DNA of 33,163 bases from Zoopage sp. CT-All (GCA_004114245.1 QZWS01000047.1:1159-34321); one strand, 5' to 3'; numbered from the stretch's first letter, positions 17,404 through 26,218 are shown. Made by a program: numbers and translations. The notes: generated by a model from the sequence alone, not told the origin.

Positions 17404-17904
17404 TCATGGCACAAACTTGAGGGGCCCTTGCAGACAAAAGATCTGCCTGCCGTCTGCGTTCACGCCCACGGCCCGAATATTCACGGTGACGAACGGCGGA
17501 ATGGGCACGTCGTCGTCGGGCAGCGCCACAACATTGGCCAGCTCCCGGGGCCCGGGCAGAACCGGGCACGGCGCGCCGGCCTTGGCCCCCTCCTCGCACA
17601 TGTCGTACACAATCGTCTTCTTGATTGTGCCGGCGGTCGCCGTGACGGTGATTTTGGCGCCCTGGACAATGGTGGTCTTGAGGTTGCCGGCAGAGGTGAC
17701 GGTGAGCACCTTGTTGCGGATCGAGGGCGGGTTGGGCGAGACGTCGATGGAGGAGACGTCGAGAAGGTCAGCGCCGTTGCCGCAAGAGGTAAAGGTGATC
17801 TTTTCGGGCTGTACAGCGCGGCGTTGCAAGGCGCGGCCCGAGGTGGTGGTTGCAGCAAGCAGGGCCGCGGCAGCGATAGTGGCGAGAGCGATGAAGGCGC
17901 GCAT
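17404..17904 (-). CDS. ML-domain (NPC2/PITP-like) secreted lipid-binding protein, paralog A
   Basis: Start at the ATG 17904 (MRAFIALATIAAAALLAATT), giving 166 residues. The frame runs further upstream but without signal-peptide character. Signal peptide about 1-24. Domain landmarks: ITFTSCGNGADLL at the start, YDMCEEG and APCPVLPG in the middle, and GVNADG then QIFCLQGPLKFVP at the end. The cysteines pair as expected for ML proteins (first with last, middle two together). Family knowledge: single-domain beta-sandwich proteins that bind sterols or phospholipids; fungal members resemble Npc2 and the Aspergillus PG/PI-transfer protein. It faces away from kinase B, with 325 bases between their starts. 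Paralog B is at 20041-20529. Confidence 0.85.
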   Translation of the reverse strand: MRAFIALATIAAAALLAATTTSGRALQRRAVQPEKITFTSCGNGADLLDVSSIDVSPNPPSIRNKVLTVTSAGNLKTTIVQGAKITVTATAGTIKKTIVYDMCEEGAKAGAPCPVLPGPRELANVVALPDDDVPIPPFVTVNIRAVGVNADGRQIFCLQGPLKFVP

Positions 17905-18229
17905 GTGGGAATGTGTCTGGTCGTGAAGCGTGGGCGTGGCAGAAATGGCGGTGGAGGAGAGGTAGACAGAAGTGGCGGCGTAGGCGGCGTTATAAAGAAT
18001 CCAAGGGCGAGAACGTGGGACGCGGCGTGCAAAGCAGCACACGTGTCTGCGCGCTGCACAGCCCTCTGATCATGCCGAGTTACAATAAATATTCCACATA
18101 TGCTATTGCGCGGCATTGATCAGCAAGCCTCGTTGCTGAGTGATAAGTGATGAGCGCAACTACCACACCTCTGTGGAGAAGCTAGAATTGACAACGAGGC
18201 CGCGGACCTGCCCATAGCCGAGCACAGAA

Positions 18230-19960
18230 ATGCCCTTCCAGAATATCCCGAGGCTGCAACCGGACTGCTTAATCAGCCTAATGGCGTCATGTACCACCAC
18301 CGAGCGAGAAAAATCGGCTCCGACCCTTCATCTCCCCATCAACAACATGGATGCGCTGTGGATCTCCACAGAACCCGCGGTGGTCCGGATACCGCAAAAG
18401 CTGCATTTGAGAAAGCTCCTCTCTGCGGGACCGATGCGCTCGTCGCCACGAACCGTATGGGACGGCGTCCTGGCCACCAACTCCACGGATGAACGAGCAT
18501 TGGATGCTGCCGACGACGCCTCCCTCCTTTCAGTCACGGCCATCGGGCAGCATAATACTGAATCGTCAGAGGGCGATGCAATTATATATGGTGATTCGGA
18601 CGGCACCGAATCAGAGGGGACTGATTCGAGCATCCGATGCACATGCGGTCTCAACACCGCCGCCTCGTCTATTTATCCAGCCAGCGCTACGCAAACGAAG
18701 CATGTGAGTACAATGACAGCCGCCGTTTCTTCTGCGCACCGTCGACGGGCCAAAACTATGCGGCTGCCAAAGCGATCCAGCTCCATCCTTCGACCCATCT
18801 CGCCGCCGCCAGCCGCTCAGGGCGTGCGCGCCAAAACAGACGATGGATACGTGTATCTCGCGCCCTGTGAAAGGCTCGTGCGGGCCGAAGACAGCAATGA
18901 CGAAGAGTTCTGGGCGAGTGATCAACACCTCGCGCAAGTGGCCACCTCCACTCATGTGCGTCGTCCACAGCCCTCCGACTTCCTCCTCAACGTTCGCTGC
19001 AAGAAGTACGCGAACTTTCTTTCGTCCATCGAATTCGGTGTCCGTGCTCACGATTGCCTGCCCGTCACCTACAAGACCGTCCCAAATCCCGCGCTCGCCC
19101 GCGGAGAGCTTGCCGCGTTGAAATGCCTGACGCCGCTCAAAAGCCCCCATATTCTGCCCCTGCTGCATCACCTGCGGGATCAGGATACCGGCCATCTCAT
19201 ACTGGTGCTGCCCAGACTCAGTCCGTTCCGTGTCGTCGAGCACGCAAGGAATCTGCGTGGTGCGGTGCGTGGTGTTCTGCGCGGACTAATGTGTGCACTC
19301 AAGACGGTGCATGCCGCCGGATGGGTGCATCTAGATGTGAACGCGAACAATCTCCTGCGTGGAGACCGGCGCAAGATTGTGCTGATCGATTTTGGCCTGG
19401 CCCAGCCCTTGTCCAAGTACACCCACGCCCCTGGTGCCAACGACGCCGAGACGCAGCCCAGATACTTTCCCCGCTGCGGCACGCCCGGATACATCGCGCC
19501 TGAAGTCGCCGCTGGCCTCGCTCGCGACCCTATCTGCGATGTGTTCTCCGCCGGCGTCGTCTTTGCCCAGACACTAGCCGCGTACCTCCCGGACCACGCC
19601 GACAGGCTTGCTGTGTTTGGCGCTCGGCATGCCTCCCCCCAGCAAGTTGTAGATGCTGCCGTGGATATCTTTGCAAGTATCGCAGTAGGTGGACAGTATG
19701 AGCCTGAGTGTGTCCTGCACGCGTGCGAGTGTGCCGCCGGCATGCTGACTCAAGATCCTGCCAAGCGATGGAGTGTCGCCCGTGTGCTGCAGTGGTGTGA
19801 CGACATGGGGCGGCATGGAAGTAGGCATGGATGGTGGGTGTCGCTTGACACTATGCTTGAGGCACGCCAAGAAATAAGGGCTCGCGAGCGGAGGTACAGT
19901 CAGGATGGTTGGGATGAGTATGGCAGCGGTGGAGATAGTTGTAACACGGGCGGCATGTAG
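18230..19960 (+). CDS. Atypical serine/threonine protein kinase, paralog B
   Basis: Single-exon frame of 576 residues, clearly a paralog of the kinase at 13511-15247. Shared blocks: YLAPCERLVR, KYANFLSSIEFGVRAHDC, LPVTYKTVPN, VRGVLRGLM, AAGWVHLDVNANNLLRGD, IVLIDFGLA, YFPRCGTPGYIAPEV, CDVFSAGVVFAQ. The same departures occur: glycine loop lost and N in place of the catalytic-loop K (HLDVNANN), while the VTYK lysine, HLD aspartate, DFG and APE are kept. The N-terminal 250 residues are low-complexity and little conserved with A. Codons are more C-ending than in A. It is convergent with ML gene B (stop-to-stop gap 80 bases). Several Met codons lie near the start, so the N-terminus is uncertain. 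Confidence 0.85.
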   Translation: MPFQNIPRLQPDCLISLMASCTTTEREKSAPTLHLPINNMDALWISTEPAVVRIPQKLHLRKLLSAGPMRSSPRTVWDGVLATNSTDERALDAADDASLLSVTAIGQHNTESSEGDAIIYGDSDGTESEGTDSSIRCTCGLNTAASSIYPASATQTKHVSTMTAAVSSAHRRRAKTMRLPKRSSSILRPISPPPAAQGVRAKTDDGYVYLAPCERLVRAEDSNDEEFWASDQHLAQVATSTHVRRPQPSDFLLNVRCKKYANFLSSIEFGVRAHDCLPVTYKTVPNPALARGELAALKCLTPLKSPHILPLLHHLRDQDTGHLILVLPRLSPFRVVEHARNLRGAVRGVLRGLMCALKTVHAAGWVHLDVNANNLLRGDRRKIVLIDFGLAQPLSKYTHAPGANDAETQPRYFPRCGTPGYIAPEVAAGLARDPICDVFSAGVVFAQTLAAYLPDHADRLAVFGARHASPQQVVDAAVDIFASIAVGGQYEPECVLHACECAAGMLTQDPAKRWSVARVLQWCDDMGRHGSRHGWWVSLDTMLEARQEIRARERRYSQDGWDEYGSGGDSCNTGGM

Positions 19961-20040
19961 GTGCTTCAATGACGTGATTTCAATCTATGCGGTGTAGCAG
20001 CCAATTTCGACAGAATTTACATTGCCCATCAGCGCTCACC

Positions 20041-20529
20041 TTATGGTACAAACTTAATTGGTCCCTGGAGACAGAAAATCTGCTGTCCATCCGCATTCAC
20101 TCCAACGGCCTTGACATCCACCGTCACAAATGGCGGAATTCGCACGTCTGTTGGCAGCTCCACACTTGTCTGCAGCTCTCGCATGCCAGGTTCCACTGGA
20201 CACATGACTCCTGACTTGGCCAGCTCTTCGCACACATCATACACCATGGTGTTTTTGGTCACCCCAACAGTGGCAGTGGCAGTAAGCGTAGCACCTTTGT
20301 GGATGGTCTGCTTGAGTATGCCTTTGGCAAGTATGGTAAGCGCCTTGGTGCGGGATGCAGAGGGTGGATCGGGGCCAATTTCAATCGAGGATATGGTCAA
20401 CAGGTCTGTAGGCCTGCCGCAGGATGTGAATTTGACAGAATTTTGCTGCAAATCGCAAGACGCAGTGGATGCACAGGTCATTAAAATGGCAAGCAGGGCC
20501 ATGGAATTGGTCAAGTTAAGGATCTTCAT
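20041..20529 (-). CDS. ML-domain (NPC2/PITP-like) secreted lipid-binding protein, paralog B
   Basis: 162 residues from the ATG at 20529. Signal peptide about 1-25 (MKILNLTNSMALLAILMTCA...). Domain landmarks parallel paralog A: VKFTSCGRPTDLL, ISSIEIGPDPPS, VYDVCEEL, VMCPVEPG, IPPFVTVDVKAVGVNADG, QIFCLQGPIKFVP. The four conserved cysteines of the ML fold are present. Presumed to bind lipid in the secretory or vacuolar lumen, or outside the cell. Its promoter is shared with the divergent glycosyltransferase gene (179-base gap between starts). Confidence 0.87.
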   Translation of the reverse strand: MKILNLTNSMALLAILMTCASTASCDLQQNSVKFTSCGRPTDLLTISSIEIGPDPPSASRTKALTILAKGILKQTIHKGATLTATATVGVTKNTMVYDVCEELAKSGVMCPVEPGMRELQTSVELPTDVRIPPFVTVDVKAVGVNADGQQIFCLQGPIKFVP

Positions 20530-20626
20530 GAAGCAAGATGCCAGGGCACGTGGTGGCTAGGTAGTTGGCAGATTGAGCACTAGAACTGTGGCGCAGCAGA
20601 GCACTTGCAGCAGCAGTTGGCGATGT

Positions 20627-20634
20627 CTTTTATA
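20627..20634 (-). promoter_or_regulatory. TATA box of ML gene B
   Basis: TATAAAAG on the minus strand, 98 bases before the ATG at 20529, inside the short divergent promoter shared with the glycosyltransferase gene. Confidence 0.5.
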
Positions 20635-20708
20635 GGCCAGGAGGTCCATTTACTAGGCTCGTAAGCTCGACGAAAGCAATTCGCGATTCTGCTCAACCAC
20701 CCCAACCA

Positions 20709-22538
20709 ATGCCCCCTCCGGCGACGGCGCACTATACGCCCCTCGGCGACCCTTCTACAACGCCGTCCGCATCCTCCTCCTCGCTATTCTGGCACTTCCA
20801 GCGGAGCACGACAAATATCCGGCGATGGCTAAGGCATCAGTGGCGGAGTCTGGCTGCATCGTCGGCTGCATCCAGCCCGGGATCTCCGCGAATGAGAGTG
20901 CTTCTCATTGTGTCCACGATCATGACGACAGTATTTGTAATTGTTGTGTTATCGCGCTCGGGCGGTGAAGGGCTGACGGAAAAGGCGCAGGTGGTGCTGT
21001 CAGCAGCGCCTGGCCCGCCAGCAGAAGTCGGCTCCATCGTGTCGTATTCGCCGACGACAACACCACTGCATCGTGCGGATGCAGATTCCCTTGCACGCTT
21101 TCGCCCATCCAAAGGCAGCGGTGACGTAACCGCAGTGTTGCTGAATTGGACTCGCAAGGACAATCTCCGTCTGATTGTCGAATCCTTTTGCGGCCTGCCA
21201 ATGTTTCGCCAAGTCATCGTGTGGAACAACAACGTCGACGTCCACCTTACGCCCGACTTCTTTGCAGACATACCTGCACAGGACTGCCCGCCGGTGCGGG
21301 TGATAAACTCGCCCGAGAACATGTACTTTGTTGCGCGCTACATGGCCTGTGCGGAATCGGACACGCCGTACTGCTACTTCCAAGACGACGACTGGGTGGT
21401 GCAGAACCTTCGCAGCATGTACTCGCATTTCCTCCGCTTCCCACAGCTCATCCACACGGATACGAACGCGTGGGTGTACTCGCTCACCAACTGGCAGTGG
21501 TGTTTCTCCGACGCGGGCGTGGATCTGCACGCGTGCTTTTCCTGGGTTGGCACGGGGGCATTCGCCACGCGCAGCCATGTCCAGGGATTTTTGGATCAGC
21601 TGTCGCGGATCTCGGATCTGGATCGCCTGGAGTTTGCCTACGCCGACATGTATTTCACGACGTTTGCGAACCAGATTCCGTATCAGCTGCAGAATCGGCT
21701 GGTTGAGCTGCCCGCAAAGGATGGCTTCAGTGATGGGAGCGGCCGGGAACGCAACAAGCTGTATATGCACAAAGCAGCCAAGCGGATACACGAGGCGCTT
21801 TCGCGCGAAAAAAAGAAAAGGGGCGGGCGTACTGGACCTGCATTTGAGCGAAAGGTACTGGAGCCAGCACCAAGGAATCGCGATGTCCGGTCACCATGCG
21901 CCAGCGATCGATGCCTATTCCTCGCCAACGTTCATCCATTCCCGCCCACCGACACGTTGAAGTATCGCCCGCGGATTGGAATTACAGAGCTGGAGGAGGC
22001 GCATGAGGCGTACCACTCCAATCTGTTTTTCGTTGCACACCCTTTCTCGCACGCAGTAGATGATGACGCGAGAGCCACTGCCTGGGTGAGCGAGGAGGCT
22101 GCTAAGCGCGGGCAGTACTTTGGACTCGACGTGCTCGTCACACTCCCCGTGCGAGTTGAGGTGGTCATGGTCGTAGGCATGCCGTACGGGTTTTTTGACA
22201 AGGCAAAGATCGAATGGAGCGGCGAGGATGGCAAGGTGTGGCAGCCAGCGACGCCAGCACCCACCCTCACGACAGTTGAGGTCCGCGAGCCGACTACCGG
22301 GAGCGTCGTTTACGTGTTTACCGAAGACTTCTCAGAGTCAACCAAGCCGGTGATGCGCGGTTCGGACGTCCCGGTGGTGAAGAGAACGCCGTCGCTGCGC
22401 CGGGTGCCAATGATAGAGTGCAGGTTTGTGATGCCTGCGGTGCTGGTGAACAAGTGGCGGTTTGTGCGGGTGGTTCTGGACGCAGATAACGTATGGTATC
22501 CGTTCCGTGTGTACGATATGAGCTTCCACGAAGCGTAG
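20709..22538 (+). CDS. Type II membrane glycosyltransferase (GT-A fold, exostosin/GT64-like)
   Basis: Single-exon frame of 609 residues. Cytoplasmic N-terminus 1-62, one membrane anchor at about 63-82 (VLLIVSTIMTTVFVIVVLS), a Ser/Pro/Thr stem, then the catalytic region from about 135: TAVLLNWTRKDNLRLIVESF, QVIVWNNN, and the DxD-type metal/nucleotide site YFQDDDW. Further blocks are CFSWVGTGAFATR and a Glu/Asp pair in EFAYADMYF. This pattern (VLNW-R, strand ending WNN, QDDD) is that of fungal and animal exostosin-like GT64 transferases, so a Golgi enzyme adding a sugar to glycoprotein or glycan is likely; donor and acceptor cannot be read. The C-terminal 220 residues are an additional domain, apparently beta-rich, that I do not recognise. 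Confidence 0.75.
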   Translation: MPPPATAHYTPLGDPSTTPSASSSSLFWHFQRSTTNIRRWLRHQWRSLAASSAASSPGSPRMRVLLIVSTIMTTVFVIVVLSRSGGEGLTEKAQVVLSAAPGPPAEVGSIVSYSPTTTPLHRADADSLARFRPSKGSGDVTAVLLNWTRKDNLRLIVESFCGLPMFRQVIVWNNNVDVHLTPDFFADIPAQDCPPVRVINSPENMYFVARYMACAESDTPYCYFQDDDWVVQNLRSMYSHFLRFPQLIHTDTNAWVYSLTNWQWCFSDAGVDLHACFSWVGTGAFATRSHVQGFLDQLSRISDLDRLEFAYADMYFTTFANQIPYQLQNRLVELPAKDGFSDGSGRERNKLYMHKAAKRIHEALSREKKKRGGRTGPAFERKVLEPAPRNRDVRSPCASDRCLFLANVHPFPPTDTLKYRPRIGITELEEAHEAYHSNLFFVAHPFSHAVDDDARATAWVSEEAAKRGQYFGLDVLVTLPVRVEVVMVVGMPYGFFDKAKIEWSGEDGKVWQPATPAPTLTTVEVREPTTGSVVYVFTEDFSESTKPVMRGSDVPVVKRTPSLRRVPMIECRFVMPAVLVNKWRFVRVVLDADNVWYPFRVYDMSFHEA

Positions 22539-22919
22539 TACAGCTGTACTGCGAAGCGAACTGCATAGACCGAGAATAACAACGCGCCGATTAGCTCGCG
22601 CTGTCACGCAAAGCAGCACAGGACACGCTCAACGCATAGTTTGATTTCGGCTCGGTTGTCAAAAAATGGAGCAAGAGTCCAGACCCCCTTTCTTCCGAAC
22701 TCTCACCGATCGTCGTCCGCCCGGCGCTCGTGCCCATCGATCGGTGCTTTGTCAAGCGCAATTTACACAATCACGATGCGATCCCAGTGCTGACAGAACA
22801 AGCCCATCGTGCCACGTAATCATGGACAGCACGCCGCATTGGCCGTACGACGTTGATGTGCCCTTCCTCCACGCATCCACCGCCAGGCCTAGCGCAGCAC
22901 GTAGCTGATAATTGCATTC
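22539..22919 (+). other. Intergenic stretch, no gene seen
   Basis: 381 bases between two plus-strand genes. An 80-codon frame (22666-22908) begins with ATG and could act as an upstream ORF in the LONRF leader. It cannot be joined in frame to that gene through the only plausible short intron. No repeat, and no tRNA-like fold noticed. Confidence 0.35.
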
Positions 22920-24812
22920 ATGGACAGTACTGATGCCAAAGCCTGCAACAGCGCAGAAACTGGCAAGCCAGAGTGGAGTACGGCGCAGGAGCAGCCACCG
23001 CCACCGACGGAGATGCACGTCTTGGGCACCGCGGTGCATGCGGCGATTTCTGAAGGTGCATTGACGTGCCAACAGCCGCAGGCTGCGAAGACGGGCGCCT
23101 CGCCTCTGACACTCGACCCCAGCCTCTATCCTGCCCTGCCACCTCTGTGTGTCGTAGCCAATGCAGCGCCAGGCCATGCAGACGAAAGCATCGACGCCGA
23201 TGCTGCCATGCTGCTTACAAAGTTCTTGCGATGCGTAGTCTGCGGGAATGTTCTCGTTGCACCGGTGACGCTTGCTTGTGGCCGCAGTCTGTGTCGGGCG
23301 TGCCTCGCCCACCACGCTACCACCGCTGCTCTTTCCGCGACTTCGGATTTCCGGTGTTTGTTTGCGGATCTTACTATATCAGAGTCCTCATTCCGAAGCG
23401 TTCCATATCTGGCCAAGCAAGACAAGCTGTGCAATACCGGTCGACATGAACGTTTAGACGCATACCCGTCAGACTATGTATTGGCTGCGATCGTCCGTGC
23501 TTGTGAGTTGGAAGTGCTGCCAGCAAAGGATGAGTGGCTTCTGTCGGATGCACTTGTAGACTCTAGTACGGCGACGCCAGAGCCCACTGCAAGGCCATCG
23601 TTCGACCCCCCGACCTCCAATGCATCGACTCTATCGCGCAGTTCATCGCAGATCTCCCGAAGCTCATCTGGTCGCAAACGCATTCGTCCAAAGAGCATTT
23701 CCCTGCAGTCGGACCCAACGACGTGCCCCACTCAATTGCATTCTGGCGCAGAGTCACATCAGCGAAAACGCAAGGTTAAGGAAACAGATGATACTCAAAA
23801 CAGCGTCTCTGTTAGCATCGATCTCGTTTCTACTCCGCCGCCTGTCTCGACACTGGTACCGCCGCTAGTTGATCGTTTGTTGCGCGAGCTTGAGTGCCAA
23901 GTCTGCTACCAACTCCTCGCTGCTCCGACTACACTCAACTGCGGCCATACGTACTGTCGATCTTGTGTTTTCCGCACCCACGACCACGACGCGCGTTGTC
24001 CTATCTGTCGTGTCTCGCTGCCAGCCTTTCACGTGCTCTTCCATCGTCCAGTGAACCACCACCTCACAGCCATCCTCTCTACCTTCTTCTCAGAGCAACT
24101 ATCGCACCGCGTCATCGCCGATCGTCATGACCAACAGCCGTCAGCTGACGGAACCATGCTCCATATGCTGCCGATATTTGTCTGTGGCGTCATCCTGCCT
24201 GGCATGCCTACTCCTCTGCATATATTCGAGCCGCGATACAGGCTCATGCTACGCCGGTGCCTTGCCAATGGCTCTAACAGATTCGGGATGTGTGGAGCAT
24301 GCCATGAACCACAGATTGCTGGTGGAGCCTACCGCGAGATTGGAACGTGGGTTGACATTCTCAGCGTCAAGTGGCTTCCTGACGGGCGAGCACTGATCGA
24401 TGCGGTTGCTGGAGAGAGGTTCCAGGTGATGGAACGATGTGGACAGCTGGACGGGTATTCGGTCGCACGCGTCAAGTCCTATGCCGACCTCAGCGAGTCA
24501 CTGGTGTCCTGGACCGAGCCAACTGTTATGAAAATCTATGACTTCATGCAGGCGATGCTAAAGGGAATGGCGAGCTCCTTCGTCAACCGACTTGTTGCTA
24601 CCTACGGGCCGATGCCGACCACTGACCAGGCCGCAGTCAATACATTTGTCTCGTGGGCGGCAGCTGTTCTCAGCGGAGTCGTCAGCGAGCAGGACAAGTT
24701 TATGCTGCTACGAGCGCGTTCGCAAACAGAGCGGAATGAGCTCGTGTATGCGTGGACCCAGCGATTGCGCCACGAATGGTGGTTCTCACGAAGTGGCTGT
24801 GCAGTGTCATAA
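22920..24812 (+). CDS. LON-domain and RING-finger protein (LONRF type), probable E3 ubiquitin ligase
   Basis: Single-exon frame of 630 residues. RING-like motif 1 starts near residue 105 (CVVCGNVLVAP, CGRSLCRAC). RING 2 at about 326-370 is complete (CQVCYQLLAAP, CGHTYCRSC, CPICR). The Lon N-terminal substrate-recognition domain follows at about 415-520 (LPIFVCGVILPGMPTPLHIF, EPRYRLMLRRCL, RFQVMERC), and a helical region runs to the end. This order is that of eukaryotic LONRF proteins, without their TPR repeats. Expected role: ubiquitin ligase using the LON domain for substrate binding. RING 1 is degenerate: its His is replaced by Arg (CGRSLC) and the last Cys pair is missing (RCLFADL), so only RING 2 should bind an E2. 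The segment between the RINGs is Ser-rich with a basic patch (GRKRIRPKS), possibly nuclear. Confidence 0.85.
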   Translation: MDSTDAKACNSAETGKPEWSTAQEQPPPPTEMHVLGTAVHAAISEGALTCQQPQAAKTGASPLTLDPSLYPALPPLCVVANAAPGHADESIDADAAMLLTKFLRCVVCGNVLVAPVTLACGRSLCRACLAHHATTAALSATSDFRCLFADLTISESSFRSVPYLAKQDKLCNTGRHERLDAYPSDYVLAAIVRACELEVLPAKDEWLLSDALVDSSTATPEPTARPSFDPPTSNASTLSRSSSQISRSSSGRKRIRPKSISLQSDPTTCPTQLHSGAESHQRKRKVKETDDTQNSVSVSIDLVSTPPPVSTLVPPLVDRLLRELECQVCYQLLAAPTTLNCGHTYCRSCVFRTHDHDARCPICRVSLPAFHVLFHRPVNHHLTAILSTFFSEQLSHRVIADRHDQQPSADGTMLHMLPIFVCGVILPGMPTPLHIFEPRYRLMLRRCLANGSNRFGMCGACHEPQIAGGAYREIGTWVDILSVKWLPDGRALIDAVAGERFQVMERCGQLDGYSVARVKSYADLSESLVSWTEPTVMKIYDFMQAMLKGMASSFVNRLVATYGPMPTTDQAAVNTFVSWAAAVLSGVVSEQDKFMLLRARSQTERNELVYAWTQRLRHEWWFSRSGCAVS

Positions 24813-25259
24813 AAGGGTGTAGGGCAGTGAGGGGTGGGGGTGAGGTAGAGGGATGTGGGCAGAAGGGTGTGGGCAGAGTGTGCATTAGGCTGCTGTATGT
24901 ATAGCTGAGAGAGATCAATTCGCGAATCATTTGAGCTGTAAGTATAGTTAAATCAAGAAGATTGCTCAACGTCCAGAGCTTGCTCAATATCCATCTGCCT
25001 AACGGTTGGCAAGTTCGTTGCGACACGATTCCACGGAAATAATTCCTGGTTGGAAGTGAGTCATCTCGGCCAATGACGTGGCAGGGTCATGGAGCGAACA
25101 ATTCCGCCAAACAGACCAATATCGATGCCTAAAATGAGATCCTGAGCTAGACTACCATACATTTGCATACGCCCTATGCCTTGTTATTTCCAATGACTGC
25201 CACCATGCCAAGCAAACGTAGCATGTATTTGCAAGAAGCATCAAGCCTTAGAAGCTGAC
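24813..25259 (+). other. Convergent intergenic region with G-rich tract
   Basis: No gene seen between the LONRF stop and the convergent membrane-protein stop. Bases 24815-24840 fit a four-run G-quadruplex pattern (GGG, GGG, GGGG, GGGGG with loops of 4, 6 and 1), and the G-rich purine strand continues to about 24880. It would be G-rich in the LONRF transcript's 3' UTR. Confidence 0.5.
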
Positions 25260-26033
25260 CTACTTATCATGTGCGGCGGCAGCAGCACGGCCACCCTCGA
25301 TTGCCTGGCTGGCTGCCTCCTTGATAGTCTCGGCAGCGGTGCTCACTGCCTTCTGTCCGGAGCTCCACGCTGTGCCGGTGGCATCGGCCACACCCTTTTT
25401 GGTTTTCTCCCACCCCGGTCCTCCGCGGCCACCAATCGTGCCGTATCTAGACGACCCTGCAGACGGCCCACCGCCCATTCCCATGCCCGATCCGTGGCCC
25501 AGCACGCGGTTGTATATGCCGCGAGAAATGCTCATTGTGGCCATAGCAAGGACAACGATGAAGGCGCCTCCAGCGGCAATCGCCATGCAAACGCCGAGCA
25601 CTGGAACAAGGAAGAGCAGCCCAAATCCAAGCAGTCCAAGCTCAAGCACGGCCCACCCGCCAAAAGTGCTGGCTGCCGTGGTGGCAGCATACGCGAAGTA
25701 GCCAATGACCGGCGGAGTAGCAAGCAGAGCAAACATGGTCATAAATGCCTTGACCGTCGGCGAGTGCTTTGCCATCTCGTTGGCCCATAGGTAGCCGTCG
25801 CGCATGGTGTCGAAGGCGCGGTCGAGCATGGTGTTGCCGGTGTAGATGACGCCCTGGGTCGCCTCGACGGCCTGGTGCGCAGCCGAGCTCACCGACTCGG
25901 CGCCCTTGAGACCAGTGTCAACAATGGTCGAGCCGGCGGTGTATGCAGCATCGTGGCCCTTCATCAGCAGGTCGCTATCCATCTTTGCAGCGGTTTGGTG
26001 GGAAGGAGCGTCGGAAGCGAAGGCCATGGCCAT
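25260..26033 (-). CDS. Membrane protein with promethin-like hydrophobic core
   Basis: 257 residues from the ATG at 26033. The frame extends upstream but only to a GTG. Residues 20-85 are amphipathic helix repeats (AYTAGSTIVDTGLKGAESVS, AAHQAVEATQG...) resembling lipid-droplet or LEA-type helices. Residues 95-175 are a long hydrophobic core of about four helical passes (FMTMFALLATPPVIGYFAYA, then a Gly-rich LELGLLGFGLLFLVPVLGV). A Gly-rich loop and a second amphipathic stretch (STAAETIKEAASQAIEGG) close the protein. This resembles promethin/LDAF1-type lipid-droplet assembly factors, but I cannot be sure; it may be a lineage-specific membrane protein. No catalytic motif. Confidence 0.6.
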   Translation of the reverse strand: MAMAFASDAPSHQTAAKMDSDLLMKGHDAAYTAGSTIVDTGLKGAESVSSAAHQAVEATQGVIYTGNTMLDRAFDTMRDGYLWANEMAKHSPTVKAFMTMFALLATPPVIGYFAYAATTAASTFGGWAVLELGLLGFGLLFLVPVLGVCMAIAAGGAFIVVLAMATMSISRGIYNRVLGHGSGMGMGGGPSAGSSRYGTIGGRGGPGWEKTKKGVADATGTAWSSGQKAVSTAAETIKEAASQAIEGGRAAAAAHDK

Positions 26034-26218
26034 GGTGTAGAAAGGGCAGCGGGCAGTGTGAGAAAGACGCAGCACGGCAGTGTTTTGACAGATTGGCTTT
26101 CAAGCTTTTCATTAATGACGTACACCTGACGCAGGCGAAAGTATCCAAGTTTGACAGCCTGTGATGTTGTGCTTCATTTAGAAGCGGATTATCTTACAAA
26201 CGAATTAAATGATGCATG

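Noticed and set aside
17320-18069. 249-codon plus-strand frame opposite ML gene A
   Set aside because: It is antisense to a protein with clear ML-domain conservation; its Gly/Arg-rich translation is a mirror of GC-rich codons.
21000-21791. Long minus-strand frame inside the glycosyltransferase gene
   Set aside because: Antisense shadow; the plus strand shows the GT motifs.
22666-22908. 80-codon frame upstream of LONRF as a first exon
   Set aside because: The only short intron available would be 27 nt and shifts the frame; left as a possible upstream ORF.
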